64,000 nucleotides of DNA, taken from assembly GCA_021323595.1 (NCBI GenBank), contig JAJPKR010000002.1, positions 1 to 64,000 on the forward strand. The letters run 5' to 3'. The translations under genes and the position numbers were made by a program. Every line of letters starts with the position of its first letter. The stretch's first letter is position 1. Of this stretch, positions 37,855 to 46,358 are shown one piece after another. A model generated the notes under the pieces. It did no database searches, had not been told where the DNA came from, and saw nothing but the letters and a program-made list of their open reading frames with translations. This DNA comes from Terriglobia bacterium. Its GTDB lineage: Bacteria > Acidobacteriota > Terriglobia > Terriglobales > SCQP01.

Positions 37855-39549
37855 CTAGCCGGCCGCGGGCGCCTCCCGCACGCACTCCCGCGGATCCTTG
37901 TCCTCGCGCAGGCCGAGAAATGCGGGCGCGCGCATCTTGCCGTCTTGGGTCCATTCCGCGAAGCGCACTTCCGCAACCAGCGCCGGCGGAACGGCATGGC
38001 CGCCGGCCACCGGCGGCAGGCCGGCGGAGGGTCCGGAAAGGGCCCGCATCTTCGCCAGCAGCATGCGCCGCGTGTCGCGGTCGAAGCCGGTGCCCACGCG
38101 GCCGACGGAATAGAAACGCCTCTTCTGCGGATCCCAGAGCGCCAGCAGCAAGGCCCCGAAATAATCGCGCGAGCCTTGCGGATCGGTATAGCCGACGATG
38201 ACCGCTTCCTGCCGGCATTGCACCTTGAATTTGAGCCACGCGGAGCTGCGCCGCTGCTCGTAGAGCGAGTCGAGGCGCTTGCCCACGATCCCTTCCAGCC
38301 GTTTGGCGCGCGCCCGCTCGAACAAGCCGATGCCGTCTTCTTCGATGTGATCGGAATAGCGGATTTCGCGGCTCGTGATCAGGTGCCGCTGCAGCCAGGC
38401 CTTGCGTTCCCGCAGCGGCGTGCGCAGTAGGCTGGCGCCGCCGGCATGGACCACGTCGAAGCAGTAGTACGCGACCGGAATTTCGGCGCGCAGGCGGGCG
38501 ATGGCGGCGGTGTCGGCCAGGTTCATGCGCCGTTGCAAGAGCTCGAAGCGGGAGCGGCCCTCGGCATCGAGCGCAACGATCTCGCCGTCGAGGAGAAAGT
38601 CGCCGTCGCTGGCGGGCAGCGCGTCGCGCACCACGGCGAGCTCGGGATAGACCCGCGTGATGTCCCGGCCGCTGCGCGAGACCAGGCGCGGCTTGCCGTC
38701 GCGGCGGAAGGCGAGCGCGCGCACCCCGTCCCATTTGACCTCGAAGATCCAATCCGGCGAGCGAAATGGCCTCGCGCTCAGGGTGGCGAGCATGGGGTGG
38801 AACGATCGCGGCAGCGGCGCGCGCGCCGCGCCGGGCAGCGCCGCCGCGCTGTCCGAGGCGGGGCGCTGGCGCGGAGACGGCGCCGCGCGCGGGCGGGCGG
38901 GCGCGGGCGCCGCCTTGGACGCAGCCTTGCCCCGCGCCGAGCCGCGCGCGCGCGCCTTGCCGGCGGCGGCGGGATCGGGCGCGGCCGAGGATTCCACGCG
39001 CAATCCGGAGATGACTGAGCCGGGATGCTGGGTGGCGAGGTCGCCAAACCGCGCTGCGTCATCGTGCTTCTTGATCAGCAGCCAAGGCCGCCCTTTCTCC
39101 TCCTCCCGCGGATGCATCCGCGCCAAGGCGAATGTTCCGCGCAGTTTCTTGCCGCGCAGGATGAACTTGATCTGGCCGCGTTCGTATTGTTTCAGCGGCG
39201 GTTCGTCGCCCACGATCTCGTAGGTGCCGAGATCCCACACGATCACCTCGCCCGCGCCGTAATTTCCTTCCGGGATAACGCCTTCGAAGCGGAGATAGTC
39301 GAGCGGGTGGTCCTCGGTTTCCATCGCCAAGCGCCGCACCTCGGGATCGAGCGTTGGTCCTTTCGGCACGGCCCAGGATTTCAGCACCCCGCCCATCTCC
39401 AGGCGCAAGTCGAAGTGCATGCGCGAAGCGCGGTGCTGTTGCACGCAAAACCATCGCGGCCCGCCCTGCGGCACCGCCCGGGGCCGCGCCGCCGGCTCGG
39501 GCGTCGTCGCGAAGCGCCGCTTGCGTTCGTACTCCTTTAGACTGGGCAC
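37855..39549 (-). CDS. ligD: LigD-type 3'-phosphoesterase plus ATP-dependent DNA ligase
   Basis: A 564-residue end-joining ligase. Residues 1-160 are the 3'-phosphoesterase (FCVQQHRASRMHFDLRLEM, with the metal-binding His/Asp, then EGVIPEGNYGAGEVIVWD). A ~90-residue Ala/Arg/Lys-rich linker follows. The ligase domain from about 250 has motif I FEVKWDGVRAL with the AMP-accepting Lys272, DFLLDGEIVALD (motif III region), EGIVGKRLDS (motif IV) and AWLKFKVQCRQEAVI (motif V). The OB-fold domain ends with VRFAEWTQDGKMRAPAFLG. The start is GTG 39549 with GGAGG 10 nt upstream. It is followed by the POL gene. Ku, the usual partner, is not in the window. Confidence 0.93.
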   Translation of the reverse strand: MPSLKEYERKRRFATTPEPAARPRAVPQGGPRWFCVQQHRASRMHFDLRLEMGGVLKSWAVPKGPTLDPEVRRLAMETEDHPLDYLRFEGVIPEGNYGAGEVIVWDLGTYEIVGDEPPLKQYERGQIKFILRGKKLRGTFALARMHPREEEKGRPWLLIKKHDDAARFGDLATQHPGSVISGLRVESSAAPDPAAAGKARARGSARGKAASKAAPAPARPRAAPSPRQRPASDSAAALPGAARAPLPRSFHPMLATLSARPFRSPDWIFEVKWDGVRALAFRRDGKPRLVSRSGRDITRVYPELAVVRDALPASDGDFLLDGEIVALDAEGRSRFELLQRRMNLADTAAIARLRAEIPVAYYCFDVVHAGGASLLRTPLRERKAWLQRHLITSREIRYSDHIEEDGIGLFERARAKRLEGIVGKRLDSLYEQRRSSAWLKFKVQCRQEAVIVGYTDPQGSRDYFGALLLALWDPQKRRFYSVGRVGTGFDRDTRRMLLAKMRALSGPSAGLPPVAGGHAVPPALVAEVRFAEWTQDGKMRAPAFLGLREDKDPRECVREAPAAG

Positions 39550-39585
39550 GGCTCGCCTGCCTCCACGATACAGCGCCGCCGTGGC

Positions 39586-41631
39586 TTACATGGCTTCGGG
39601 AACGGCGATGCCGAGCAGGTCGAGCGCCGCTGCCAGCCGCTGCCGCGTCACCGCCACCAGGCGCAGCAAGAAGGCGCGGCGCCCGGCGTCGGCCTCCGCC
39701 AGCACGGGCGTGCGGTGATAGAAGTTGTTGAACGCCTGTGCCAGCTGAAAGGCGTACTTGGCCAAATAGGCGGGTTCGGTCGTGACGATCGCTTGCTCGG
39801 CCACGCTTTCGAGCCGCGCCGCCAATTGCACGAGCTCCCACAGCTCGTTCGGCTCCAAATAGTGCTCCCAATCGTCGGGGGCGGCCGCCCCCGCGAGCGG
39901 TTGTTCCGCCGCCGCGCCTTCCTCGCCGCCCTTGCGCAGGATGTTGCCCGCGCGCACGGCGGCGTATTGCACGTAGGGCCCGGTTTCGCCTTCGAAGCTC
40001 AAGGCCTCGTCGAGATCGAAGGCGATGAGCGCGTTCTTGGTGAACTTGAGCAAAAAATACCGCAGCGCGCCGATCGCGATCGGCTCGGCCAGTGCCAGTT
40101 GCGCCGCCTCGTCGCGCTCGGGGTGGCGCGCCTGGACCTCGCGCCCCGCGCTTTGAATTAGCTGGTCCATCAGGTCGTCGGCTTTGATCCCAAAGCCCTT
40201 GCGTCCGGAGACCTCGACGTGCGCGCGCTGGCGCGCCTCGGGACTCAAGCTCAAGCCGAGCTGTTCGGCGCAGCGGGGCGAGAGCGCGACCATCTCGTAG
40301 CTGAAATGAACGCTGTGCTCGGCGGCTTCTTGCTCGCCGAGCGCCCGCAGCCCGGCGGCGACGATGTCCTGCAAATACGCCTGGCGGGCGTCGATCACGT
40401 TGAAGACCCAGCGGGCGCCCCCGAAGCTGGGTGCGTCTGCGGCGCCCTCGGTGTCCGTGACCCAGGGCGCTCCTGGCGCCGAACTCCAGCGCCGATAGTG
40501 GAAGTCGCGGCCGAGCTTGCCCAGCTTCCAAAGCTGATAGGCGATGTCCTTGCCGACGTAAGTGACGGTGCCGTTCGAGCGCACGATCACCTTGCTGTCC
40601 TCGCCCTCGCCTTCCTCCGGCCCCGCCGTGCCCAGGTCCATGACCCAGCAGCCGGCGTTCTTGCCGGCGGTTTCCCGGCGAATGGCCCCGCTGCGCTTCA
40701 GGCGTTCGAAAGCGGCGTCCCAGAAATGCAGGCGCAGAATCTCGCTCTCGCGCGGCAGCAGGTCGTAGGCGACGTTGAGGCGGCGCATGGTGCGGAGATG
40801 GCACGTCACGATGGCATCCGCCACCGCCTCCGCCAGCGCCGCGGTTTCGTTGCCGCCGTGCTCGATCGCCGCCAGCGCCGCGCCTCGCCAAGCCAGCGCG
40901 TCCGGCTGCTCTTCGTAGTGGCGCGAAATTTGCGCGTAAAGATCCCAGCAGCGATAGTCGAACGAATACGCTGCGCGCGTGACCCCCGCCGCCAGTGGCA
41001 AATTTTGTGGGGGCGCGCTGATCGCGCCCTCGCGCTCCAGCCGCTGCCGCTTTTCCTCCCAGCCGGCGATTTCGGCACGCAGCGCCGCGGCGTCTTGGTG
41101 CAGTACGTGCTCGAAGGCGGCGGCCACGTCGGCCACTTGCACGCCAGTGTTGTCGATGTAGTTCTGCACCTCCACGTTTTCCCCGCGATATCGCAAAAGA
41201 CGCACAAAGGTGTCGCCCAGCGCCGCGTTGCGCAAGTGGCCGATATGGGCGGCTTTGTTGGGATTGATGTTGGTATGCTCGACGATCGCCTTGCCGCCCA
41301 AGCGCGGCTGTAGGCCGGGATCGCGGCGCTGCCCGGCCAAAGCCGCGAACACCTGCGAGCGCCGGACGAAGAAATTGAGATAGCCGCTCCCGGCCGCTTC
41401 CACCCGGGCGAAACCTTCCGGCAGGGGAAAGGACGCGGCGAATTCCTGCGCCAGCGCGCGTGGCGCCCGGCGCAGTCGCCGCGCCAGCTCGAAGCAGAAG
41501 GGCAGCGCCAAGTCGCCGAGCTCGGGCCGCGGCGGCTGTTCGATGGCGACGTTGGCCAGTTCCACTTGCCAATGCCGGGCGGCGAACTCCACCACCGCCT
41601 GGCGCAGGCGCTCTTCGAGGGCGAGCAGCAC
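39586..41631 (-). CDS. argS: arginyl-tRNA synthetase
   Basis: Class I synthetase charging tRNA-Arg, 681 residues. The N-terminal additional domain (about 1-110) is followed by NINPNKAAHIGHLRNAALGD with the HIGH motif near residue 130, the Rossmann domain with WVFNVIDARQAYLQD, a KMSKS-like site in SGRKGFGIKADDL, and the DALR anticodon-binding domain from about 555 (PYVQYAAVRAGNILRK onward). It is longer than the ~577-residue E. coli enzyme, mainly in the catalytic-domain insertion around 165-300. The start is GTG 41631, since no ATG fits the N-terminal domain. A perfect TATAAT lies 5 nt upstream and no SD is present, so the mRNA may be leaderless. Confidence 0.97.
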   Translation of the reverse strand: MLLALEERLRQAVVEFAARHWQVELANVAIEQPPRPELGDLALPFCFELARRLRRAPRALAQEFAASFPLPEGFARVEAAGSGYLNFFVRRSQVFAALAGQRRDPGLQPRLGGKAIVEHTNINPNKAAHIGHLRNAALGDTFVRLLRYRGENVEVQNYIDNTGVQVADVAAAFEHVLHQDAAALRAEIAGWEEKRQRLEREGAISAPPQNLPLAAGVTRAAYSFDYRCWDLYAQISRHYEEQPDALAWRGAALAAIEHGGNETAALAEAVADAIVTCHLRTMRRLNVAYDLLPRESEILRLHFWDAAFERLKRSGAIRRETAGKNAGCWVMDLGTAGPEEGEGEDSKVIVRSNGTVTYVGKDIAYQLWKLGKLGRDFHYRRWSSAPGAPWVTDTEGAADAPSFGGARWVFNVIDARQAYLQDIVAAGLRALGEQEAAEHSVHFSYEMVALSPRCAEQLGLSLSPEARQRAHVEVSGRKGFGIKADDLMDQLIQSAGREVQARHPERDEAAQLALAEPIAIGALRYFLLKFTKNALIAFDLDEALSFEGETGPYVQYAAVRAGNILRKGGEEGAAAEQPLAGAAAPDDWEHYLEPNELWELVQLAARLESVAEQAIVTTEPAYLAKYAFQLAQAFNNFYHRTPVLAEADAGRRAFLLRLVAVTRQRLAAALDLLGIAVPEAM

Positions 41632-41636
41632 ACCTG

Positions 41637-41642
41637 ATTATA
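41637..41642 (-). promoter_or_regulatory. TATAAT -10 box 5 nt before the argS start
   Basis: Consensus TATAAT on the minus strand, ending 5 nt before GTG 41631, so transcription would begin at the start codon. There is no SD and no good -35. Confidence 0.55.
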
Positions 41643-41701
41643 GAAGGGCGCCCGCGGCCGCTCGCGAGCTCGGCGCCGGACCGCGGGCGGCGCGGCGGGC
41701 G

Positions 41702-42472
41702 CTAATGCGCCACGATCAGGTTGTTGCGAACACTGAAGACCCCGGGGATGCTGTTCACGGCAGTGCCGGCCAGCGTCTTGTCGAGCTGCGAATCTACGAC
41801 GCCGTCGAGCGTCACATGCCCGTTGTTGACGATGATGCGGATCGGGTGCGCGGGATTGAGCCAATAACGCCGCAGCGCCGGGTTGCCGTAGATCGCCCGC
41901 GCCGCCTCAAAGCGAATCTCATCGTCGAATTGCGAGGTGGGCGAGACCCGAATGTGATCGACGATGCCGCGCACGCCCTTGGTGCCGGCGATGATGTCCA
42001 GGGCGGAATCGCGATCGGCGTAATTGAGGACTTCGCCGCCCACGGTCACCACCCCGTTGCGAACCTGCAGCGTCAGATTGTTGAAGATTTGGCCCATGCC
42101 GATGCGGTCGTAGGTCAGCCGCTGCGCCAAGTCATGCTGCAATTGCTGATCGGGCACGGGCGGTGCGTTGACGCGCAGGCGGGCGATAATTCCGGTGACG
42201 GAGCCGACGGAGCGCGCCTTATGATTGGCTTCCAGGTAGTCGCGATAGTTAGGGACCGAGCCGGTCAGGGTCACCACTTGGTCGTTGACGGTCGCGCGGA
42301 CGCCTTCGAGGCCTTTGGTTTGGGAGAATTGCTCGGTCAGATAGCGTTGAATCTGCGCATCCAACGCGCGCGTCTGGCCGGGCTGGTTTTGCCCGGTCCG
42401 CGTCATCCCTTGAGCGCCGCCGAGCAAGCCGATCATGGCTGCCAACGCCCACAGCCAGCGAGAACCGTGCAT
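41702..42472 (-). CDS. exported protein with three BON domains
   Basis: A 256-residue envelope protein. Signal peptide: residues 1-22 (WLWALAAMIGLLGGAQG). Three BON repeats follow at about 32-100, 105-170 and 178-255, each with the glycine-bearing strand pair of the domain: VVTLTGSVPNYRDYLEA, VVTVGGEVLNYADRDSA and HVTLDGVVDSQLDKTLA. BON domains are linked to phospholipid or membrane association, as in the E. coli outer-membrane protein DolP (YraP) and OsmY. ATG 42472 has an ideal AGGAGG 7 nt upstream (42480-42485). Divergent from the CapA-like gene, with 64 nt between starts. Confidence 0.88.
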   Translation of the reverse strand: MHGSRWLWALAAMIGLLGGAQGMTRTGQNQPGQTRALDAQIQRYLTEQFSQTKGLEGVRATVNDQVVTLTGSVPNYRDYLEANHKARSVGSVTGIIARLRVNAPPVPDQQLQHDLAQRLTYDRIGMGQIFNNLTLQVRNGVVTVGGEVLNYADRDSALDIIAGTKGVRGIVDHIRVSPTSQFDDEIRFEAARAIYGNPALRRYWLNPAHPIRIIVNNGHVTLDGVVDSQLDKTLAGTAVNSIPGVFSVRNNLIVAH

Positions 42473-42536
42473 GGCCGCACCTCCTAAATCGTGTCGCCTG
42501 TATCCGTTGCTTGAGACGTATGGGAGGGGAAGCCGG

Positions 42537-43568
42537 TTGCCAGTTTCGATCCGGCGTGGGCGGCGGCGCGGGTCGCGACCGTGGCGCACAGCGCGCCTTC
42601 GTGGCGCAACGGCGTGGCTGCTGCTCGCGGCGCTCGCGCCCGCGCAAGCGCCGCCGGCGCGCGCGAAATTGATTGCGGTGGGAGATATCATGCTCTCGCG
42701 CGGCGTCGCCGTGCGGCTGCGCCGCTACGGGCCGGACTACCCGTTGGCCGGCGTCGCCGCCTATCTGCGCGGTGCCGACCTGGTCTTCGGCAATTTGGAA
42801 TGCACGCTGCAAGCCGGACCGCCGGTGCCGCGCCACGCGCTGCGGTTCCGCGCCGCGCCGCGCGAGGCGGCGGCGCTCGCCGCAGCCGGATTCACGGTGC
42901 TGTCGCTGGCCAACAATCACAGCCCGAACTATGGACCGGCGGGGCTGCGCGCCACCTTCGCCGCGCTCGACGCCGCCGGGCTCGCCTATGTCGGCGCCGG
43001 CCCGGACCGGGCGGCGGCGCGGCGCCCGGTGGTGATCGTGCGCCGAGGCATCCGCTTCGCCTTTCTCGCCTATGCCGAGGGAGATATCGTGCCCGCCGGT
43101 TACGCCGCCGGCCCCCGCCGAGCGGGCGTGGCCTTCATGAATCTCCAGACGCTGGCCGGCGATGTCACCCGCGCTCGCGCCGCCGCCGACATCGTGATCG
43201 TCTCCATGCACGCCGGCCGCGAGTACCAGCCGCAGCCCGATGCCGCGCAGATCGCCTTCGCTCATGCGGCGATCGCGGCCGGGGCCGACGCCGTCATCGG
43301 CCATCACCCTCACGTGGTGCAGACGATGGAGTGGTATCGCGGCAAGCCCATCTTCTACAGCCTCGGCAACTTCATCTTCGATCAGAGCTGGTCGCAGCCG
43401 ACACGGCTGGGGTTGGCCGTGGAGTTGACGTTCACGCGCGCCGGTCTCGTCGCCTGGCGCCCGCAGCCCGTGCGCATTAGGGATGCCGCCCAGCCGCGCT
43501 TGCTCTCCGGGCCGGCGGCGGCGGCGGTGCTCGCGCGCCTCGGCCCGGGCGGCCGCTCGGCGCCCTAG
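42537..43568 (+). CDS. CapA-family (PGA synthesis-like) metallophosphatase-fold protein
   Basis: A CapA-like protein of 343 residues. The TTG 42537 start is chosen because GGAGGGG lies 7 nt upstream; the product then begins with a basic region and a hydrophobic stretch (ATAWLLLAALAPAQA) fitting a signal peptide. Longer ATG starts (42435 or 42471) would run into the divergent BON gene. The domain shows IAVGDIMLSRGV, DLVFGNLECTL, LSLANNHSPNYGPAGL, IVSMHAGREYQPQP and the His pair in VIGHHPHVVQ, the metal-site pattern of the calcineurin-like CapA group, plus PIFYSLGNFIFD. CapA in Bacillus takes part in poly-gamma-glutamate production; here no capB/C genes are present, so the role is unknown. It overlaps lpxD by 4 nt at the 3' ends. 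Confidence 0.88.
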   Translation: MPVSIRRGRRRGSRPWRTARLRGATAWLLLAALAPAQAPPARAKLIAVGDIMLSRGVAVRLRRYGPDYPLAGVAAYLRGADLVFGNLECTLQAGPPVPRHALRFRAAPREAAALAAAGFTVLSLANNHSPNYGPAGLRATFAALDAAGLAYVGAGPDRAAARRPVVIVRRGIRFAFLAYAEGDIVPAGYAAGPRRAGVAFMNLQTLAGDVTRARAAADIVIVSMHAGREYQPQPDAAQIAFAHAAIAAGADAVIGHHPHVVQTMEWYRGKPIFYSLGNFIFDQSWSQPTRLGLAVELTFTRAGLVAWRPQPVRIRDAAQPRLLSGPAAAAVLARLGPGGRSAP

Positions 43569-44593
43569 CCCTTCGCTGCCGGTTTGATGGCGGCGCGCAG
43601 CTCCTGGACGCTCTTGGCCAGCTCCCCCAGCTTGGCGAACACCGCCGTGCTGCGCAGCCATTGCCGATGCTCGAACGCGGGCGAGCCGCTGTACATCACC
43701 CCCGGCTCCAAGTCGCCGTGCGTGCCGCTCTGCGCCGTCACGATCGCGCCGCGCCCGATCGTGCAATGGCCGGCGACGCCAACCTGGCCGGCGAGCAACA
43801 CGCCGTCCTCGATCGTGGTGCTGCCGGCGATGCCGACTTGGGCGCAGAGAATCACATTCTCGCCGATGCGGCAGTTGTGCGCGACTTGCGTCAGATTGTC
43901 GATTTTGGTGCCGGCGCCGATGCGAGTCAGGCCGAGTGTAGCCCGGTCCACGCAGCTATTCGCTTGCACCTCCACGCGGTCGCCGAGGGCGACGGCGCCC
44001 GCCTGGGGAATCTTTTCGTGGCTGCCATCCGCCCGGCGCGTGAAGCCGAATCCGTCGCCGCCGATCACGACGCCGGGCTGCAAGATCACGTCGTCGCCCA
44101 ACTGGCAATCCTCGCGCACGATCGCATGGGCGTGGGCGAGAAAATTGCGGCCCACCCGCACTCCGTCGTACAACACCACGTGCGGGTGGATCACCGCGCC
44201 ATCGCCGATCTCGCATTCCGCGCCGATGACCGCGTACGCGCCGACATGGCACTCGGCGCCGAGCCGGGCCGTGGGGTGGATGCAAGCCGTGGGGTGCACA
44301 CCCGGCGCCGGCCGCGGCGCCGGGCGCAGCAGCGCGATCGCGCGCGCCAGGGCCAGCTGCGGCGCCGCCGAGCGCAGCAGCGGCAGGCGCGTTCCGCGGT
44401 AGTCGGGGCCGACGAGCAGGGCGCTGGCGGCGGTCGCGGCCGCGGCGGCGGTGAAGCGCGCATCGGTCACGAACGACAGGTCGCCGGCGCCCGCTTCCTC
44501 GAGCGGGGCGATGTTCCGGATTTCGATATCGGCGTCCCCCTCCAGCGCGCACTCGAGCCGTTGCGCCAGGTCGCGAAGAAGCATGATGGGCAT
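43565..44593 (-). CDS. lpxD: UDP-3-O-(3-hydroxyacyl)glucosamine N-acyltransferase
   Basis: Third step of lipid A synthesis: transfers the N-linked hydroxyacyl chain from ACP. 342 residues: N-terminal uridine-binding domain (LRDLAQRLECALEGDADIEI...GAGDLSFV), then a left-handed beta-helix of hexapeptide repeats from about 105 (PTACIHPTARLGAECHVGAY) with the catalytic His in LTQVAHNCRIGENV, and a helical C-terminus (WLRSTAVFAKLGELAKSVQE). Together with the TonB receptor it shows that the organism has an outer membrane. ATG 44593 has no SD; TACCCT lies 6 nt upstream. lpxA, lpxB and fabZ are not adjacent. Confidence 0.97.
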   Translation of the reverse strand: MPIMLLRDLAQRLECALEGDADIEIRNIAPLEEAGAGDLSFVTDARFTAAAAATAASALLVGPDYRGTRLPLLRSAAPQLALARAIALLRPAPRPAPGVHPTACIHPTARLGAECHVGAYAVIGAECEIGDGAVIHPHVVLYDGVRVGRNFLAHAHAIVREDCQLGDDVILQPGVVIGGDGFGFTRRADGSHEKIPQAGAVALGDRVEVQANSCVDRATLGLTRIGAGTKIDNLTQVAHNCRIGENVILCAQVGIAGSTTIEDGVLLAGQVGVAGHCTIGRGAIVTAQSGTHGDLEPGVMYSGSPAFEHRQWLRSTAVFAKLGELAKSVQELRAAIKPAAKG

Positions 44594-44599
44594 GCAACC

Positions 44600-44605
44600 A
44601 GGGTA
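44600..44605 (-). promoter_or_regulatory. candidate -10 box 6 nt before lpxD
   Basis: Minus-strand TACCCT (4 of 6) ending exactly 6 nt before ATG 44593, the spacing for a leaderless start. Weak alone; it counts as part of the repeated pattern described in the findings. Confidence 0.35.
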
Positions 44606-44622
44606 CCGAAGACCCCAGGAAT

Positions 44623-45186
44623 TTATCGCGGGTCGTCGGCCACGGGGCCGAGCGCGGCCGGGACGCTCCGGGTCTCATCCTCGCTGCTCGCGGCTGGGCG
44701 CGAAAAGAGCTCGCCCTGCCCCTCGCTCGCGCTTGCCGCGGGCCGGGTGCGCTGTTTCCCTCGCTGGCCGCCGATCACCCCGAGCACGAGCGCCTCCGCA
44801 ATCGCTTCGCGGGGAACGTAAACCCGCTGATAATCGGCCGCGACCGAAGCCGGGGCCAGGGTGAGCCCGGCGCCGTCGAGTTCGAGCAGATTGTTGGCCA
44901 GCACGCCTTCGATCACTTCATGGTCGTGCAAGCGCACCCGCACCCACAATCCCTGGAGCCGGGGCCGGCTGCCGCCTCCCTTGCGTTCGCCCAAGCGCTC
45001 GCCCACTTCGAAACTGCCGACAAAATACACCCCCTTCACGTCGGCTGCCGGGAGGCGCACCACCTGTCCGTCCAGTGACAGGAAGCGTAGGTCGCCGCCT
45101 TCCCGGAAGTCGACCGGGTCGAGGTAGCCGCGCAGCAGCGGGCGTCCGCGGGAGCGGATCAGGACCTTTTTGCGGGTCGAGGGCAT
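44623..45186 (-). CDS. DUF6982-like protein of unknown function
   Basis: A 187-residue soluble protein. Residues ~5-135 form two similar beta-rich halves: KVLIRSRGRPLLRGYLDPVDF...LDGQVVRLPAADVKGVYFVGSFE, then LWVRVRLHDHEVIEGVLANNL and QRVYVPREAIAEALVLGVIG. From memory this pattern matches DUF6982-type proteins of Acidobacteriota; a profile search would be needed to confirm it. The last 45 residues are polar and probably disordered. Beta-barrel folds of this type can bind ligands or RNA, but no function is established. A GACAAT box lies 11 nt before the ATG and an AGGA directly abuts it. Confidence 0.75.
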   Translation of the reverse strand: MPSTRKKVLIRSRGRPLLRGYLDPVDFREGGDLRFLSLDGQVVRLPAADVKGVYFVGSFEVGERLGERKGGGSRPRLQGLWVRVRLHDHEVIEGVLANNLLELDGAGLTLAPASVAADYQRVYVPREAIAEALVLGVIGGQRGKQRTRPAASASEGQGELFSRPAASSEDETRSVPAALGPVADDPR

Positions 45187-45285
45187 TCCTGTGGTTCATT
45201 GTCGCTTGCCGCCGCAATTTTCATATGCGAAAACCGCGGGGCGGTGGTACTATCAAGCGGTTCCGCGGCCAGCGTTATTTGAGCC

Positions 45286-45291
45286 TAAACT
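45286..45291 (+). promoter_or_regulatory. candidate -10 box 6 nt before xerC/D
   Basis: TAAACT (4 of 6) ends exactly 6 nt before TTG 45298, the first start codon of the recombinase frame. No SD is present. It fits the leaderless pattern. Confidence 0.4.
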
Positions 45292-45297
45292 TTTGAT

Positions 45298-46299
45298 TTG
45301 ACTGTAGTTAGATCACAAAACGGCCCGTCGGCGGGCTCGCCGCCCGCTGACGAGTACCCTTGTGGTACCGCGCCGGGCCCTCCTTGGCGGCCTGCCGAGG
45401 TAGAGGCCTACCTTCATCAAGCCAGGGTGGAACAAGGGCTGGCGGAGAATACCCTTGCCGCCTATGCACGCGATCTGGATCGGTTTGCTCGCTGGGCGGA
45501 GGCCCAGGATTGCGACCTGGTTTCATGCCGGCGTGCCGACCTCCAGCGTTTTCTCTTGAGCTTGCACGAGGCGGGCCTGGGTCCCGCCACCGTGGCCCGC
45601 CACTTGGTCAGCCTGCGGCGCCTGTTTCGCTTTCTGGTTTTGGACCGGATCCGGCCGGATGATCCCAGCGAAGGTCTGGAAGGACCGCGGCTGGGCCTGC
45701 GCTTGCCGAAGGCCTTGTCGGCGGCGGAGGTAGAGCGGCTGCTGGCGGTTCCGGCCGAGCCCGCTGCGACCCAGCCGGCGGCGCGCGCGCGCCAGTTGCG
45801 CGATATCGCCATGGTGCAGGTGCTTTACGCCAGCGGGCTGCGAGTCAGCGAATTGGTCGCCCTGCGGCTGGAGGACGTGGACCTGGAAATGGGACTGCTG
45901 CGCTGCCGCGGCAAAGGCGACAAACAGCGGCTGGTGCCGCTCGGCCGGTCGGCGGCGGCGGCCGTGCGCGAGTATTTGCAGCAGGGCCGGCGCCGTTTGC
46001 TGTCCGGCGGCCGGCTTGAGCGCGGCTGGCTGTTCCCCACCGCGCGCGGCCGGCCGATGAGCCGGCAGGCGTTTTGGAAGAAAATCGCCGCGTGGGGCCG
46101 GCGCGCCGGCCTGCGCGCGCGGCTTTCGCCGCACGGCTTGCGGCACAGCTTCGCCACCCACCTCCTGGAAGGTGGCGCCGATTTGCGCAGCGTGCAGGTC
46201 ATGCTGGGGCACGCCGATATCGCGACCACGCAGATCTACACGCACGTGGTGATGGATCGCTTGCGCCACGTTTACAAACAGCATCATCCCCGCGCCTGA
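45298..46299 (+). CDS. site-specific tyrosine recombinase XerC/XerD
   Basis: Chromosome-dimer resolution recombinase acting at dif, 333 residues including ~30 extra at the N-terminus. The SAM-like core-binding domain covers about 33-120 (YLHQARVEQGLAENTLAAYA). The catalytic domain has the complete set Arg182 (ASGLRVSEL), Lys206 (RCRGKGDKQ), His279 and Arg282 (SPHGLRHSFATHLLEGG), His305 (LGHADI) and nucleophile Tyr314 (IYTHV). TTG 45298 is the start; no later ATG or GTG would keep the core-binding domain whole. XerC and XerD cannot be told apart by eye. No attachment site or mobile-element gene is nearby, which supports the housekeeping role. Confidence 0.92.
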   Translation: MTVVRSQNGPSAGSPPADEYPCGTAPGPPWRPAEVEAYLHQARVEQGLAENTLAAYARDLDRFARWAEAQDCDLVSCRRADLQRFLLSLHEAGLGPATVARHLVSLRRLFRFLVLDRIRPDDPSEGLEGPRLGLRLPKALSAAEVERLLAVPAEPAATQPAARARQLRDIAMVQVLYASGLRVSELVALRLEDVDLEMGLLRCRGKGDKQRLVPLGRSAAAAVREYLQQGRRRLLSGGRLERGWLFPTARGRPMSRQAFWKKIAAWGRRAGLRARLSPHGLRHSFATHLLEGGADLRSVQVMLGHADIATTQIYTHVVMDRLRHVYKQHHPRA

Positions 46300-46358
46300 A
46301 GCCAGGCCGCGGCGGTGCTGGCGAAGCGCCCGCGCCGCGCGGGAAGGCGGGATACTTT

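Noticed and set aside
39059-41572. 837-codon open frame on the minus strand across argS and ligD
   Set aside because: It is out of frame with argS and the ligase, Arg/Gly/Ala-rich with no family motif. Long spurious frames are expected in such GC-rich sequence.
45298-46299. Tyrosine recombinase as integrase of a mobile element
   Set aside because: XerC/D-like length and motifs, and neighbours are housekeeping genes; no attachment repeats or cargo.
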